Origin: Flammeovirga sp. OC4
GTDB taxonomy: Bacteria > Bacteroidota > Bacteroidia > Cytophagales > Flammeovirgaceae
DNA length: 50,816 bases
Assembly (NCBI RefSeq): GCF_000812565.1
Contig: NZ_JTAM01000077.1
Location: 1 to 50,816, forward strand
Direction: 5' to 3'
The notes under the pieces are model-generated. The model ran no database searches and was not told the DNA's origin. It saw only the letters and a list, made by a program, of their open reading frames with translations. This document shows, in pieces, positions 1-8,376 of this stretch. The position numbers and the translations under genes are program-made. Each line of letters begins with the position of its first letter. The stretch's first letter is position 1.

Positions 1-20
1 TTAAACCGTTGTTTAAATGG

Positions 21-75
21 GCTTCGTTTCCCAGAAGCGAGTGCAAAGGTAAAAACTTTTTATTTTAACTTCCAA
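21..75 (-). promoter_or_regulatory. leftward promoter-like element 1 with initial hairpin
   Basis: Read on the minus strand this contains TACCTTTGCACTCGC (the TACCTTTG lies at 51-44), the Bacteroidota -7 consensus TAnnTTTG. A TTG lies 21 bases upstream (75-73), slightly long for a -33 box. Just downstream of the expected start is a GCTTC/GAAGC stem (21-25 with 34-38). It points out of the left edge of the window, so its gene is not visible. Confidence 0.55.
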
Positions 76-167
76 ATCTTTTTTCAAAAATTTTTAAAGT
101 TTTTTTTCGTTGATTTTCTCAACGCTCAACACTCTGAATTTCCAACTCCAAAAGAGAAGTTTTTAAA

Positions 168-218
168 GCCTTTCGTTAAAGGCGAGTGCAAAGGTAAGAA
201 GAGAAATTTAATTTGCAA
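168..218 (-). promoter_or_regulatory. leftward promoter 2 with initial hairpin
   Basis: On the minus strand there is TTG at 218-216, exactly 19 bases, then TACCTTTG at 196-189, a near-perfect Bacteroidota -33/-7 promoter followed by the same CACTCGC start region as element 1. A perfect 6-base stem GCCTTT/AAAGGC (168-173 with 178-183) with a four-base loop lies at the expected transcript 5' end. Confidence 0.7.
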
Positions 219-300
219 TGCTTATTTTGTTTTATTTAGAAATTTAATTTGCAATGCTTATTTTGTTTTATTTAGAAACTTAATTTACATCGCTGATTTT
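202..300. repeat. 36-base tandem repeat, two exact copies and a decayed third
   Basis: Copies at 202-237 and 238-273 are identical; 274-300 is a diverged partial copy. Each unit carries the TTGCAAATTAAATTTC stretch (minus strand) that forms the -33 part of leftward promoter 2, but only the copy nearest 196 is followed by a -7 box. The array therefore looks like a local duplication of promoter upstream DNA. Confidence 0.85.
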
Positions 301-343
301 CAACAAAATCAAATACCTTTTCATTATATCAATTACCCTAATC

Positions 344-370
344 GGGTTGTCACGTAGGACAACCCCTACG
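344..370. other. two mutually exclusive hairpins
   Basis: A perfect 8-base stem GGGTTGTC/GACAACCC pairs 344-351 with 358-365. An alternative 6-base stem CGTAGG/CCTACG pairs 353-358 with 365-370. Both need bases 358 and 365, so they cannot form together. It lies in the leader of any transcript from leftward promoter 3. On the plus strand it is followed by a T-rich tract (371-380), so a plus-strand terminator is a simpler alternative. Confidence 0.4.
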
Positions 371-380
371 TTTGTTTTTT

Positions 381-435
381 CCTCAGCCGTTTGCTGAAGG
401 GAGTGCAAAGGTAATAGAAGGTTTTTTAAATGCAA
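381..435 (-). promoter_or_regulatory. leftward promoter 3 with initial hairpin
   Basis: On the minus strand TTG (435-433), 19 bases, then TACCTTTG (413-406) match the Bacteroidota promoter consensus at ideal spacing. The start region CACTCCC is followed by a CCTCAGC/GCTGAAGG stem (381-387 with 393-400, one bulge). It is the third leftward promoter in 400 bases and shares the CACTC start of the other two. Confidence 0.7.
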
Positions 436-469
436 TAGGTTGTGCAAAAAAAAGCACAAAATAAAAGTA

Positions 470-504
470 AATAAAAAAGTGCACTTACTTTTCAGCAAGT
501 GCAC
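470..504 (-). terminator. Rho-independent terminator of the DUF4301 gene
   Basis: A perfect 8-base stem (479-486 with 497-504, GTGCACTT/AAGTGCAC) is followed on the minus strand by TTTTTTATTTACTTTTATTTT. It starts 31 bases after the DUF4301 stop codon. Confidence 0.8.
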
Positions 505-534
505 TGTATGTTCAAACATCTATAAATCAAATAT

Positions 535-2091
535 TTATCTATGTTCTGGTCTCAATAAATCATTTACTGTTTTTACTGGCGTAAATGTAGAAACTGGTAC
601 TTCAACGAATAAGGTAGTCCAATATGCCATTGAACCATTCCATAAACCTGGTAATTCAATCGCTTGGATTTCCTGACCATCTCTTGATTTATGAGTAATG
701 AAGCCTGCGTTTTCATTACGGAACTCCATTAAATCGAATTTCTCGCCTTTATAATTCTTTACACCACAGACTAAATCTACTGGATTAAAGTGAGTCGCTG
801 CATTAGCAATTTCTCTTCTTACAGGATTTGAGAAGTTGATTTGAGCACTTTCTACGATTTGTAATGATCTATGGTCTCCATCTTTTAACCAGAAAGGACC
901 ACCACCTGGCTCACCTTCATTCTTCACCATACCACAAACACGGATAGGTCGATTAAGTTTTTCGAAGAAGTATTTTTCGATCTCTTCTTTCGATAAACCA
1001 CTTAACTCTTCGCCTAAGCTCCAACCAAGACGCTTCATACAGAATTCAATTACCTCTGAAGTTAACTCCTCGCTTGATTCTCCTGCTTCGTGTCTTTCTA
1101 AGAATGAGAAGATTTTTTTCTGTGTATCTACTAAGATACTTGCTAATGCCTTTTTGTATTTGAAAGTGTCCTCTTTCAATCTATCTGTTGTGACATTATC
1201 AATATTCTTAATAAAGATAATATCAGCATCAATATCATTAAGGTTTTCCAACAATGCACCGTGACCTCCTGGTCTAAACAACAGTTCACCGTCTTCTTTT
1301 CTGAATGGTTCGTTTTTAGCTGTAGCAGCGATAGTATCAGTAGAAGCCTTTTGAGTAGAGAACGAAATCTCATAATCTGCCTCATACCTTTTATTATATA
1401 CCTCTTTATAGACATCTGTCAATTCTTGGAACTGATTAAGATGTTCTGGAGATACCGTAAAGTGGATATTTACTTTACCATTTTTGTCTTTTGCATAATT
1501 TGCTCCTTCAATCATGTGCTCTTGTACAGGAGTTCTTACTTCTCCATTGTACTTATGGAATCCAATTAATCCTTTTGGACGATTTGCTAAATGTAATCGG
1601 TTACTTGAGAAAGTGGCTTCTAGAATTTTCTTGTATTCTTTGTTAGCTACTAATACATCAAGGTTACCTAGCTTTTGTGCAACTTCTGAGTAAATTTCAG
1701 TGTAAAGAGGGAAGTGGATAATGTTATTAAAGAAGTCAGCTACTAAACCTTTACTCTTTTCAAGATCTGGTTCTGCAAATGAATCTTTAGCTTCTAAATC
1801 ATTTTTAAATTCAAGAAGAGCCTTGAACATACGAGTTGCTGCACCAGATGCAGGTACAAATTTCACAATATCTTTATCTTGTATTGCTGTGTTGTACTCG
1901 TTTACGAAAGCTTCTATTTCGCTATCTTGTAGTTTTATTATACCATCTCCAATCGTAGCAGGTCTAATAATGTTTGCGAATTCAAACCCTGTTCTAAAAT
2001 AATTAAGTTGCTTTTCGACTACTTCTTGAGAGATCCCTTTTTCTTTCATTAATTCAAGATCCTCTGGACGAAATTTTGTTGTTATTGACAT
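535..2091 (-). CDS. DUF4301 family protein
   Basis: This 518-residue protein matches the DUF4301 family, found almost only in Bacteroidota at about this length; its biochemical role is unknown to me. The family signature FVPASGAATRMFKALLEF lies in the N-terminal fifth. A mid-protein GGHGALLENLNDIDADIIFI segment and a GMVKNEGEPGGGPFW segment follow, both typical of the family. There is no signal peptide or membrane helix, so it should be cytoplasmic. The open frame extends five codons upstream to a TTG at 2106, but the ATG at 2091 (MSITTKF) is the more natural start. It is monocistronic: its own terminator follows and the gene on the other side is divergent. Confidence 0.88.
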   Translation of the reverse strand: MSITTKFRPEDLELMKEKGISQEVVEKQLNYFRTGFEFANIIRPATIGDGIIKLQDSEIEAFVNEYNTAIQDKDIVKFVPASGAATRMFKALLEFKNDLEAKDSFAEPDLEKSKGLVADFFNNIIHFPLYTEIYSEVAQKLGNLDVLVANKEYKKILEATFSSNRLHLANRPKGLIGFHKYNGEVRTPVQEHMIEGANYAKDKNGKVNIHFTVSPEHLNQFQELTDVYKEVYNKRYEADYEISFSTQKASTDTIAATAKNEPFRKEDGELLFRPGGHGALLENLNDIDADIIFIKNIDNVTTDRLKEDTFKYKKALASILVDTQKKIFSFLERHEAGESSEELTSEVIEFCMKRLGWSLGEELSGLSKEEIEKYFFEKLNRPIRVCGMVKNEGEPGGGPFWLKDGDHRSLQIVESAQINFSNPVRREIANAATHFNPVDLVCGVKNYKGEKFDLMEFRNENAGFITHKSRDGQEIQAIELPGLWNGSMAYWTTLFVEVPVSTFTPVKTVNDLLRPEHR

Positions 2092-2319
2092 TTCTAATGT
2101 TTCCAAGGTTATAGACGGTTTTAATAAAAATAATATATAAAATAATTGTTAGTATAATTTTTGGCTGTTATTCGATCTTTTAAAAAAAGGATAAAATTTT
2201 AAACGGCACTACACTTACGTTTATTATATACAAATAAAATAAAAAACAGAATAAAAACGAAACCGATTGCACGACTTCACTAATTTTATATTTAAAATGA
2301 TTAGATTTTAAAATATTTG

Positions 2320-2327
2320 TATTTTTG
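2320..2327 (+). promoter_or_regulatory. -7 promoter box upstream of the TPR membrane protein
   Basis: TATTTTTG fits TAnnTTTG; no clear TTG is seen at -33. Its position inside the longest open frame (TTG at 2317) argues that translation starts downstream, at ATG 2338 or 2350. Confidence 0.45.
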
Positions 2328-2349
2328 GGTCCAACTAATGTACAAACGG

Positions 2350-5325
2350 ATGAATTTTTGGATTAAAAAAAGTAGCCCTGTTATCAAATCAATTGGATTA
2401 ACCTCCTTGTTATCAACACTTACCATATTAATTTATTACTTAATAAATAATATTTCAGAAAGAATAGGTTGGAGTATTTCGGGATATGTTGATGCGGTAA
2501 AAACACCTCTTTTCTCTTTTGATAAGTGGAAAACCGCATTTAGTATACAAACAGATTCTTTTTTGATTTTAGAGCACTTCGTAGGTCAAAATATGAATCT
2601 AACGCCTGATTATGCTCTTCTTTATGGTATTTCACTGATTATTGGCTTTTCAATCTTCTTGAGTAGCATTAGTGGTTTAACTAGGTTATGGCACGGGATT
2701 TCATTCGGGGTATTTGCTTTACTTATTGGTACCCTACATTTAGAAAACCTTCATTTCCTCGAGAGCATTCATGATAAAGCTTTTACAGGAATTGTTCTAA
2801 CTGTATATATATGTATAAGTTTTTACTTTCATTTTAATGCTAAAGTCTCTCTTTTTATCCGTTTCTTGACTTATCTATTTGTAAGCGGAGGTATTATTTC
2901 ACTAATCAATACATTTGCTAAAGATGAATATTGGTATGTAGAGAGCTTGAGTTACTCATTTTCTAGCCTCACTATCATTACCTTTTTATTCGTAGTATTC
3001 TTAGCTCTTTGTATTCCATTTGGTATTTTATATATCACAACTTTCAAAAATACAGGCCAAAGTGGAGATAGTGTGAAGCATTTTTATGTATTCTATATTA
3101 TCTACCTTCTCAACCTTATCTATGTTTACCTTAACGTATTTCATGGTTTAGATCTTGGCTTATATTACTTCCCTCCTATTTTACTGTTTGTTATTAGTAC
3201 CTTAATAGGCCTTTGGTTAATTACTCAACAAGATGAGATTTTTGGAGTCATTGCTAGAGAAGAATCTGTACTTTTTTGGGTTTACCTTGGAAGTAGTATT
3301 ATTGCTTCCTCTACATATGCTTATCATATTTCACTATTTGATACATCTTATGTCATTGCATTAGAACAAGCGATCACCATCTGCTTTATTGGTTTTGGTT
3401 TCTTGATGCTATTTTATATCTCCTATAATTTTTATGATATCATAAAACAGAATCTACCTGTATATAAAATTGCTTTCAAACCTCAGAATATTGATTTCTT
3501 ATCTTCATGGGGAGTTGGTTTGCTTATAACTGTAGGGTTATTCTATATCAATAATTTCACATCTTACCGCTACTTATGGGCTTCCTATTATAATAATCTA
3601 GGTGATTCTGAATATTTCAGTGGAAACACTTATTTGGCAGAAGAAAGGTATGGAATGGCAAAAATGTACAGTGTTTGGAACCTTCATTCCAACTATATGC
3701 TAGCCAATATCGCTCAAGATAATAAGAGAGAAGATATGGCTCGTTTAGCTTATGATAAATCATCTAAAGATGAAGGGAGTCAACAAAGCTTTGTGCAAAT
3801 GGCTTTAATTGATATTGAAAATAAAAATTATCTTGAATCAATTATTACGCTCAAAAAGGGTTTAGAAAAGTTTCCTCACTCCAAAGAGATCTTTAATAAC
3901 CTCGGTTTAGCCTTTTATAGAATAGGCGAAGTTGATAGTGCTTTACATTATTTGGATCAAGGCATTCAAATTGCTCAGAATGATGCTCCTATACTGGAAA
4001 GTAATTATTTAGCGATTTCTGCTTTGGCAAAACTGCCTATTAATGATGAAAGTAAATACCTAAAGGAACTTTCTAGCACTTCAGATTTAAATCAAACTGT
4101 AAACCAACTTGCCTATTTGAATGAGTCTGAAATCAATAGTACAAGCACATTCTTTGAAGACTTGGTGAAAGATTCTGTACTGAACGGAAATCAGATCAGT
4201 TATATTTATAATTACAGTATTAACAACATTGGAAAGGAAAAGCCTTTTGATCTAAATGCTGTCATTCAAGAGAAATTAAAATCTGGTCATAATCTTGAAA
4301 ACAGAGAACAGTTATTATTCTCTTCTTTTGTTAATCATTATAATCAAAATGCATTTTATGAAGGGAGACATAATTTACTAGAGCTCAATGATAGATATGG
4401 AAAAACAAACGGCTATTATTTATTCTTACTAGGACTTGATGCATTAAAAAAGAATCAGTTTCAGCTTGCAGTAGATCAATTAGATCAGGCTTTTAAAGCA
4501 GGACAAAAAGCGGCAGCATATCCATTAGCAATGGCTGCTACTCAATTAGACGACCGTAACTATGTCAAAAGTCTTTGGGATTTTGTTTTTAAACTCAATA
4601 TCCTTCAACCTTCGGATGTTGAGATTATAAAGCACTATTTAAACAATATTGATTTAAGAAGTAATGAGGAAAATGAATATTACTTCCAAGTTCTTTTAAA
4701 TCATAAGAATTTAAGTATAACTCAGAAAATTGAGGGAATAAAAAATTCTAATCAGGCGGAGGATTTGATTGATGTAATTATTGATCATTATGTATCCTTG
4801 AATGAAAAAGAGGAAACAAAAAAATTCATTCTTCAATTAAGTGAACTGGAATTAAGTAATAAAGCAAAGGCAAAATGTATTGAAGCGGATTACTTACTAG
4901 GGTTGAATTTAAAAAATACTTCTCTTTGGGTAGATCAATTAGACATAAATAATGTGGAAGGTAAGCTGTATAGTGATATCTTTAAGGGAACAAACTTTTT
5001 AAACCAAAAAGATCAACAGCAGTTATATTTTAATAGTGCATTTATCCAATTTCACGCTGATAATTTACTGAAGGAAGAAAAAACGGAAGAAGCTTTCGAG
5101 TTTGTTTCAGAACATTTGCAACTTAACCCTTATTCTGAAATTATTACGAATAGCTATTTGGAGACTTGTTTTTCTTTGGGTTTAAAAGATTTTGCCAATT
5201 CTAAAAAAGTGGAAGCGGAATATTTATTATCCGACGAAGCTGTAAAAAGAGTGAATCAACTCTATGCTTCTCTCTTAGAAGATTACAATCAGAGAATAAA
5301 CCAATGGGATACACTAACAGAATAA
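2350..5325 (+). CDS. multi-pass membrane protein with C-terminal tetratricopeptide repeats
   Basis: I do not recognise a named family. From the ATG at 2350 the product is 991 residues; ATG 2338 is an alternative, and the upstream TTG 2317 precedes the -7 box. The first roughly 400 residues hold about ten hydrophobic segments. The remainder is soluble and helical, with TPR-like units around residues 420-580 (for example a [20 protein letters not shown] segment) and again near 680-730 and 900-960. TPRs normally mediate protein-protein contacts. The gene lies four bases before an ABC ATPase gene and probably heads a three-gene operon ended by the terminator at 6600. It could be a membrane partner of that ATPase, but the helices do not resemble a MacB or FtsX permease. 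Confidence 0.75.
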   Translation: MNFWIKKSSPVIKSIGLTSLLSTLTILIYYLINNISERIGWSISGYVDAVKTPLFSFDKWKTAFSIQTDSFLILEHFVGQNMNLTPDYALLYGISLIIGFSIFLSSISGLTRLWHGISFGVFALLIGTLHLENLHFLESIHDKAFTGIVLTVYICISFYFHFNAKVSLFIRFLTYLFVSGGIISLINTFAKDEYWYVESLSYSFSSLTIITFLFVVFLALCIPFGILYITTFKNTGQSGDSVKHFYVFYIIYLLNLIYVYLNVFHGLDLGLYYFPPILLFVISTLIGLWLITQQDEIFGVIAREESVLFWVYLGSSIIASSTYAYHISLFDTSYVIALEQAITICFIGFGFLMLFYISYNFYDIIKQNLPVYKIAFKPQNIDFLSSWGVGLLITVGLFYINNFTSYRYLWASYYNNLGDSEYFSGNTYLAEERYGMAKMYSVWNLHSNYMLANIAQDNKREDMARLAYDKSSKDEGSQQSFVQMALIDIENKNYLESIITLKKGLEKFPHSKEIFNNLGLAFYRIGEVDSALHYLDQGIQIAQNDAPILESNYLAISALAKLPINDESKYLKELSSTSDLNQTVNQLAYLNESEINSTSTFFEDLVKDSVLNGNQISYIYNYSINNIGKEKPFDLNAVIQEKLKSGHNLENREQLLFSSFVNHYNQNAFYEGRHNLLELNDRYGKTNGYYLFLLGLDALKKNQFQLAVDQLDQAFKAGQKAAAYPLAMAATQLDDRNYVKSLWDFVFKLNILQPSDVEIIKHYLNNIDLRSNEENEYYFQVLLNHKNLSITQKIEGIKNSNQAEDLIDVIIDHYVSLNEKEETKKFILQLSELELSNKAKAKCIEADYLLGLNLKNTSLWVDQLDINNVEGKLYSDIFKGTNFLNQKDQQQLYFNSAFIQFHADNLLKEEKTEEAFEFVSEHLQLNPYSEIITNSYLETCFSLGLKDFANSKKVEAEYLLSDEAVKRVNQLYASLLEDYNQRINQWDTLTE

Positions 5326-5329
5326 CTTT

Positions 5330-6034
5330 ATGTCACAAGAAGTAATTAAAACGAAAGGCATCTCCCGAATTTACCAAATGGGTGATGAAGTGATCAAAGC
5401 CTTAAAAACCATCGATATTTCTATACAAAGAGGTGAATATGTCGCCTTTATGGGACCTTCAGGTTCTGGAAAGTCTACTTTGATGAATATCATCGGGTGT
5501 CTTGACACTCCAAGCGAAGGACAATATTGGCTAAGTAATCAAGATGTAAGCGACATGACTGAAAATGAGCTTGCAGCGGTAAGAAATAAAGAAATTGGCT
5601 TTGTATTCCAATCCTTCAACTTACTTCCTAGATCTACTATTCTTGATAATGTAGCCCTGCCATTGGTATATGCTGGTGTAGGAAAAGAAGAACGTTTAGA
5701 GAGAGCTCAAGCTTCACTAGATGCAGTTGGCCTAGGTAATAGAGTCTCTCATAAACCAAATGAGCTTTCTGGTGGACAAAGACAAAGAGTAGCGATTGCA
5801 AGAGCGTTGGTTAACAGACCGAGTATTATCCTTGCCGATGAACCTACTGGTGCTCTTGATACTAAAACTTCTTATGAGATTATGGCGATTTTTAATGAAC
5901 TACATCAACAAGGCAATACTATAATCATGGTAACCCACGAAGAAGATATTGCCAATTATGCTCATAGAGTTATTAGACTTAGAGACGGATTAGTGGAGAA
6001 AGATGAAATCAATCAAAACATTACAAAAGTATGA
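5330..6034 (+). CDS. ABC transporter ATP-binding protein, MacB/LolD type
   Basis: This 234-residue nucleotide-binding subunit has every motif: Walker [10 protein letters not shown] (42-50), Q-loop near [11 protein letters not shown], signature LSGGQ (146-150), Walker B ILADEP (167-172) and the switch histidine in VTHEE (203). The [15 protein letters not shown] and FNLLPR segments are typical of the MacB/LolD/FtsE group, which powers periplasmic mechanotransmission or lipoprotein release and not solute uptake. No MacB-like permease is encoded nearby, so the partner is either elsewhere or the upstream multi-pass TPR protein. It starts 4 bases after that gene and overlaps the next by 4 bases (ATGA), implying translational coupling. 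Confidence 0.93.
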   Translation: MSQEVIKTKGISRIYQMGDEVIKALKTIDISIQRGEYVAFMGPSGSGKSTLMNIIGCLDTPSEGQYWLSNQDVSDMTENELAAVRNKEIGFVFQSFNLLPRSTILDNVALPLVYAGVGKEERLERAQASLDAVGLGNRVSHKPNELSGGQRQRVAIARALVNRPSIILADEPTGALDTKTSYEIMAIFNELHQQGNTIIMVTHEEDIANYAHRVIRLRDGLVEKDEINQNITKV

Positions 6035-6588
6035 TCATGAAAGTATACACTAAAACAGGAGATAAAGGAGAAACTTCCTTATTTGGAGGGAAAAGAGTGA
6101 AAAAGTCTCATCCTAGAATAGAGGCTTATGGTACTATAGACGAATTGAACTCATATATTGGTCTTATTCGTGATCAGGATGTAAATATTCCACGAAGTGC
6201 CGTTTTAAAAGAAATTCAAGATAGACTGTTTACTATTGGAGCTGAACTGGCTGCTGACCCTGATAAACCTCAATTGAAAAAACCTGATTTATATGAATCG
6301 GATATTGAGTATTTAGAAAATGCCATTGACGAAATGGAAGTTGACCTTCAGCCGTTAAAATATTTTGTTCTTCCAGGCGGTCACACTTCTGTATCATTTT
6401 GCCATTTAGGTAGAACTGTTTGTAGAAGAGCAGAACGTTTAGCTATTTCATTAGACGAAGAAGATGGGTTATCAGATTATATTATTGTTCGTTATTTGAA
6501 CCGATTGTCTGATTACCTTTTTGTGTTGTCAAGAAAAATGGCAGCTGATCTTAAAGTAGATGAGAATTACTGGATTCCAAGAAAATAA
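6031..6588 (+). CDS. cob(I)alamin adenosyltransferase, PduO type
   Basis: This 185-residue enzyme transfers the adenosyl group of ATP to cob(I)alamin to make adenosylcobalamin. The N-terminal [17 protein letters not shown] is the ATP-binding signature of PduO-type transferases. The C-terminal part carries [20 protein letters not shown] and the [15 protein letters not shown] helix, both diagnostic, and the length is normal. It begins inside the ABC ATPase stop codon (ATGA overlap), so it is translated with that gene although no functional link is obvious. No cobalamin riboswitch is seen; being third in an operon it has no leader of its own. Confidence 0.94.
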   Translation: MIMKVYTKTGDKGETSLFGGKRVKKSHPRIEAYGTIDELNSYIGLIRDQDVNIPRSAVLKEIQDRLFTIGAELAADPDKPQLKKPDLYESDIEYLENAIDEMEVDLQPLKYFVLPGGHTSVSFCHLGRTVCRRAERLAISLDEEDGLSDYIIVRYLNRLSDYLFVLSRKMAADLKVDENYWIPRK

Positions 6589-6599
6589 TAATTGAGAAG

Positions 6600-6636
6600 A
6601 CGCCTTTGATGATACAACTTCAAAGGCGTTTTTTTA
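6600..6636 (+). terminator. Rho-independent terminator after the adenosyltransferase gene
   Basis: A perfect 10-base stem (6600-6609 with 6620-6629, ACGCCTTTGA/TCAAAGGCGT) is followed by eight T residues. It closes the three-gene operon. Confidence 0.9.
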
Positions 6637-6798
6637 TGTTCAAAATTCTGAATACTAGTACAGAAGAAAAGTTTTCAGGTAAGAGTTAAGAAAAATGATG
6701 AGTGCTATAGTTCAGAAAGTAGTTTTTATGATGATTTTTGGACTACAATACGATCCACCTTCCCTTAAAAAAATATCTATTTACTTATGTTCTAGTAC

Positions 6799-6999
6799 TT
6801 ATACTTCGTCAATCATAAAATCTTTCCCCTTCCCAAACTGATACAGCTCACTTAAATAACACTGCTCCAAAGTATCTACTATTTTGATTAAATAATCATC
6901 ATTTGGAGTTATAGACAATGTTTCAAAAATAAACACTTCCCCGTAGTTAATTAATTTATAGGTTCTACCAACCCTCATGGTATTGAAACTAATGGACAT
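6799..6999 (-). CDS. small conserved hypothetical protein
   Basis: This 66-residue basic/beta-type protein has the pattern MRVGRTYKLINYGEVFIFE, then an acidic middle and ELYQFGKGKDFMIDE at the end. I have a recollection of similar short proteins with an RVG-x-YKL-x-N-x-GE start in Cytophagales, but no function is known. It has no signal peptide. An internal Met at residue 8 (6978) is an alternative start. It is divergent from the glucosaminidase gene. Support is the plausible composition, an intergenic position and the lack of any competing frame. Confidence 0.65.
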   Translation of the reverse strand: MSISFNTMRVGRTYKLINYGEVFIFETLSITPNDDYLIKIVDTLEQCYLSELYQFGKGKDFMIDEV

Positions 7000-7033
7000 T
7001 TTTGAATTATTTTTAATAATTATGTTTAATTTA

Positions 7034-7064
7034 TTGACAATGTTTAAAATTTAAACTAATTTTA
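7034..7064 (+). promoter_or_regulatory. promoter of the glucosaminidase gene
   Basis: TTG at 7034-7036, 20 bases, then TAATTTTA at 7057-7064 resemble the Bacteroidota promoter with one mismatch in the -7 box. A leader of about 115 bases would follow. Confidence 0.4.
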
Positions 7065-7187
7065 CATCGTAATCAAATTTAAAGATGACACCTTAATCAT
7101 TCCAGCTATCAAGTGTTCATTTTTAAATCATTTGATCGAGGTAGTAAGTAAGTTTTTCAATTTTCTCAAAGGTAAAGTTTTGTTGTC

Positions 7188-8282
7188 ATGTATTTTCTTA
7201 AAAATCAATCAGAATTAGCTGTTTCCAGTAATAATGTTTCGATAGGAATCAAATTTCCTAACAATCTGTATCTACGTTACCGAGGTAATGTGTACTCTTT
7301 CATCATTAACCCAAAACTCTTATTGGCAACAATTGCTTTAATGTTGACGCTTTTAATGGTCCAATTGTTTTCCAGCCCTGAAGAAAAAGTAATTTTTGTG
7401 CAGGCGCCCATCCAGTATAATTACGGTAATAATGAACCAACAATGGATGAGTTTATCGAAGACTTCGGTATCAATATAGAAGAAGTCAATCATGCAGGCA
7501 CTACAATCATTCCTGTTAAAACCGCCCAGAATATTTCTGATCAGTACAAAGAACAGAAATTAAACAGTGTTGCCTCCTCTTTGGATCGTTTTCAGATTGA
7601 ACGTCAGTTGTTAGTGACTGATTACTTGATCGAAGAGAAGGTAACAAGAGTAGATCAATTAAAAAGTGAGTCTTTAATAGAACTCAATTCAAAAATCTCT
7701 GGTCTCTTCAAAAGTTATGTTTTAGATCAGATGCAGGCCCCTCCTCATGTGTATGCGTTTTTCACTTCCTCTTCTCCATTGAAAAAGATAGAAACAGCGT
7801 TGATGGAACAAGCGAGATATCATGTCCCTGCCTCTATCACTTTAGCTCAGGCCGCTTTAGAAACAGGTTATGGTAAAAGAGTGATTGGCAATAATTATTT
7901 CGGTGTAAAGGATAAAACGGGTAAAACCACTCCAATTACCACTACTGAATATTATACTAAAGAGGAATTTAAAAGAAACAAAGGGATCGTTGTCTCTTCA
8001 CAAAAAGTAAAACGAAATGGTAAAATTTTATACAAATGTGTAGTTAAAGACTCATTCGCAGAGTACAAATCACCATGGGAATCTTTCAGAGCACATTCTC
8101 TTTTCCTTAATAAGCAAAAAAGATATGCTCCACTTTTTACTCAAGGAAGAGATTATGCCTCTTGGGCAGATATGATTGGTTCCACAAAATACGGAGGAGT
8201 GGGTTATGCTACTTCACCTTTATATGGTGAACTACTGAAGAAAATAATCAAAAGGTATCATTTAGACCTTTTAGATTACTAG
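7188..8282 (+). CDS. membrane-anchored glucosaminidase (GH73-like peptidoglycan hydrolase)
   Basis: This 364-residue protein should cut the glycan strand of peptidoglycan at N-acetylglucosamine. A membrane helix (about residues 44-62) anchors it with the catalytic part in the periplasm. The glucosaminidase domain spans about 195-360: SITLAQAALETGYGK holds the likely catalytic Glu225, followed by NNYFGVK and the SPWESFRAHSLFL segment typical of GH73. Residues 65-190 are an uncharacterised linker. The start is the ATG at 7188. The gene stands alone, divergent from the small gene on its left and convergent with the aminopeptidase gene on its right, with a shared terminator hairpin. Confidence 0.88.
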   Translation: MYFLKNQSELAVSSNNVSIGIKFPNNLYLRYRGNVYSFIINPKLLLATIALMLTLLMVQLFSSPEEKVIFVQAPIQYNYGNNEPTMDEFIEDFGINIEEVNHAGTTIIPVKTAQNISDQYKEQKLNSVASSLDRFQIERQLLVTDYLIEEKVTRVDQLKSESLIELNSKISGLFKSYVLDQMQAPPHVYAFFTSSSPLKKIETALMEQARYHVPASITLAQAALETGYGKRVIGNNYFGVKDKTGKTTPITTTEYYTKEEFKRNKGIVVSSQKVKRNGKILYKCVVKDSFAEYKSPWESFRAHSLFLNKQKRYAPLFTQGRDYASWADMIGSTKYGGVGYATSPLYGELLKKIIKRYHLDLLDY

Positions 8283-8310
8283 TGTCAATTTGAGGTCAGG
8301 AGTAAAAGAA

Positions 8311-8347
8311 AGAGGGAAGAGTGTTTCACGTTACACTTCTTCCCTCT
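8311..8347. terminator. bidirectional terminator hairpin
   Basis: A 14-base stem (8311-8324 with 8333-8347, one bulged T) sits between convergent genes. It is followed by a T-rich tract on both strands, so it can end the glucosaminidase and aminopeptidase transcripts. Confidence 0.75.
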
Positions 8348-8376
8348 CATTTTATATTATAACTTTTTATAAAAAA

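Noticed and set aside
202-300. CRISPR array
   Set aside because: The repeats are directly adjacent without spacers, and no cas genes are present.
1-534. rRNA or tRNA gene at the left edge
   Set aside because: No cloverleaf or conserved rRNA sequence is visible; only promoters and repeats are.
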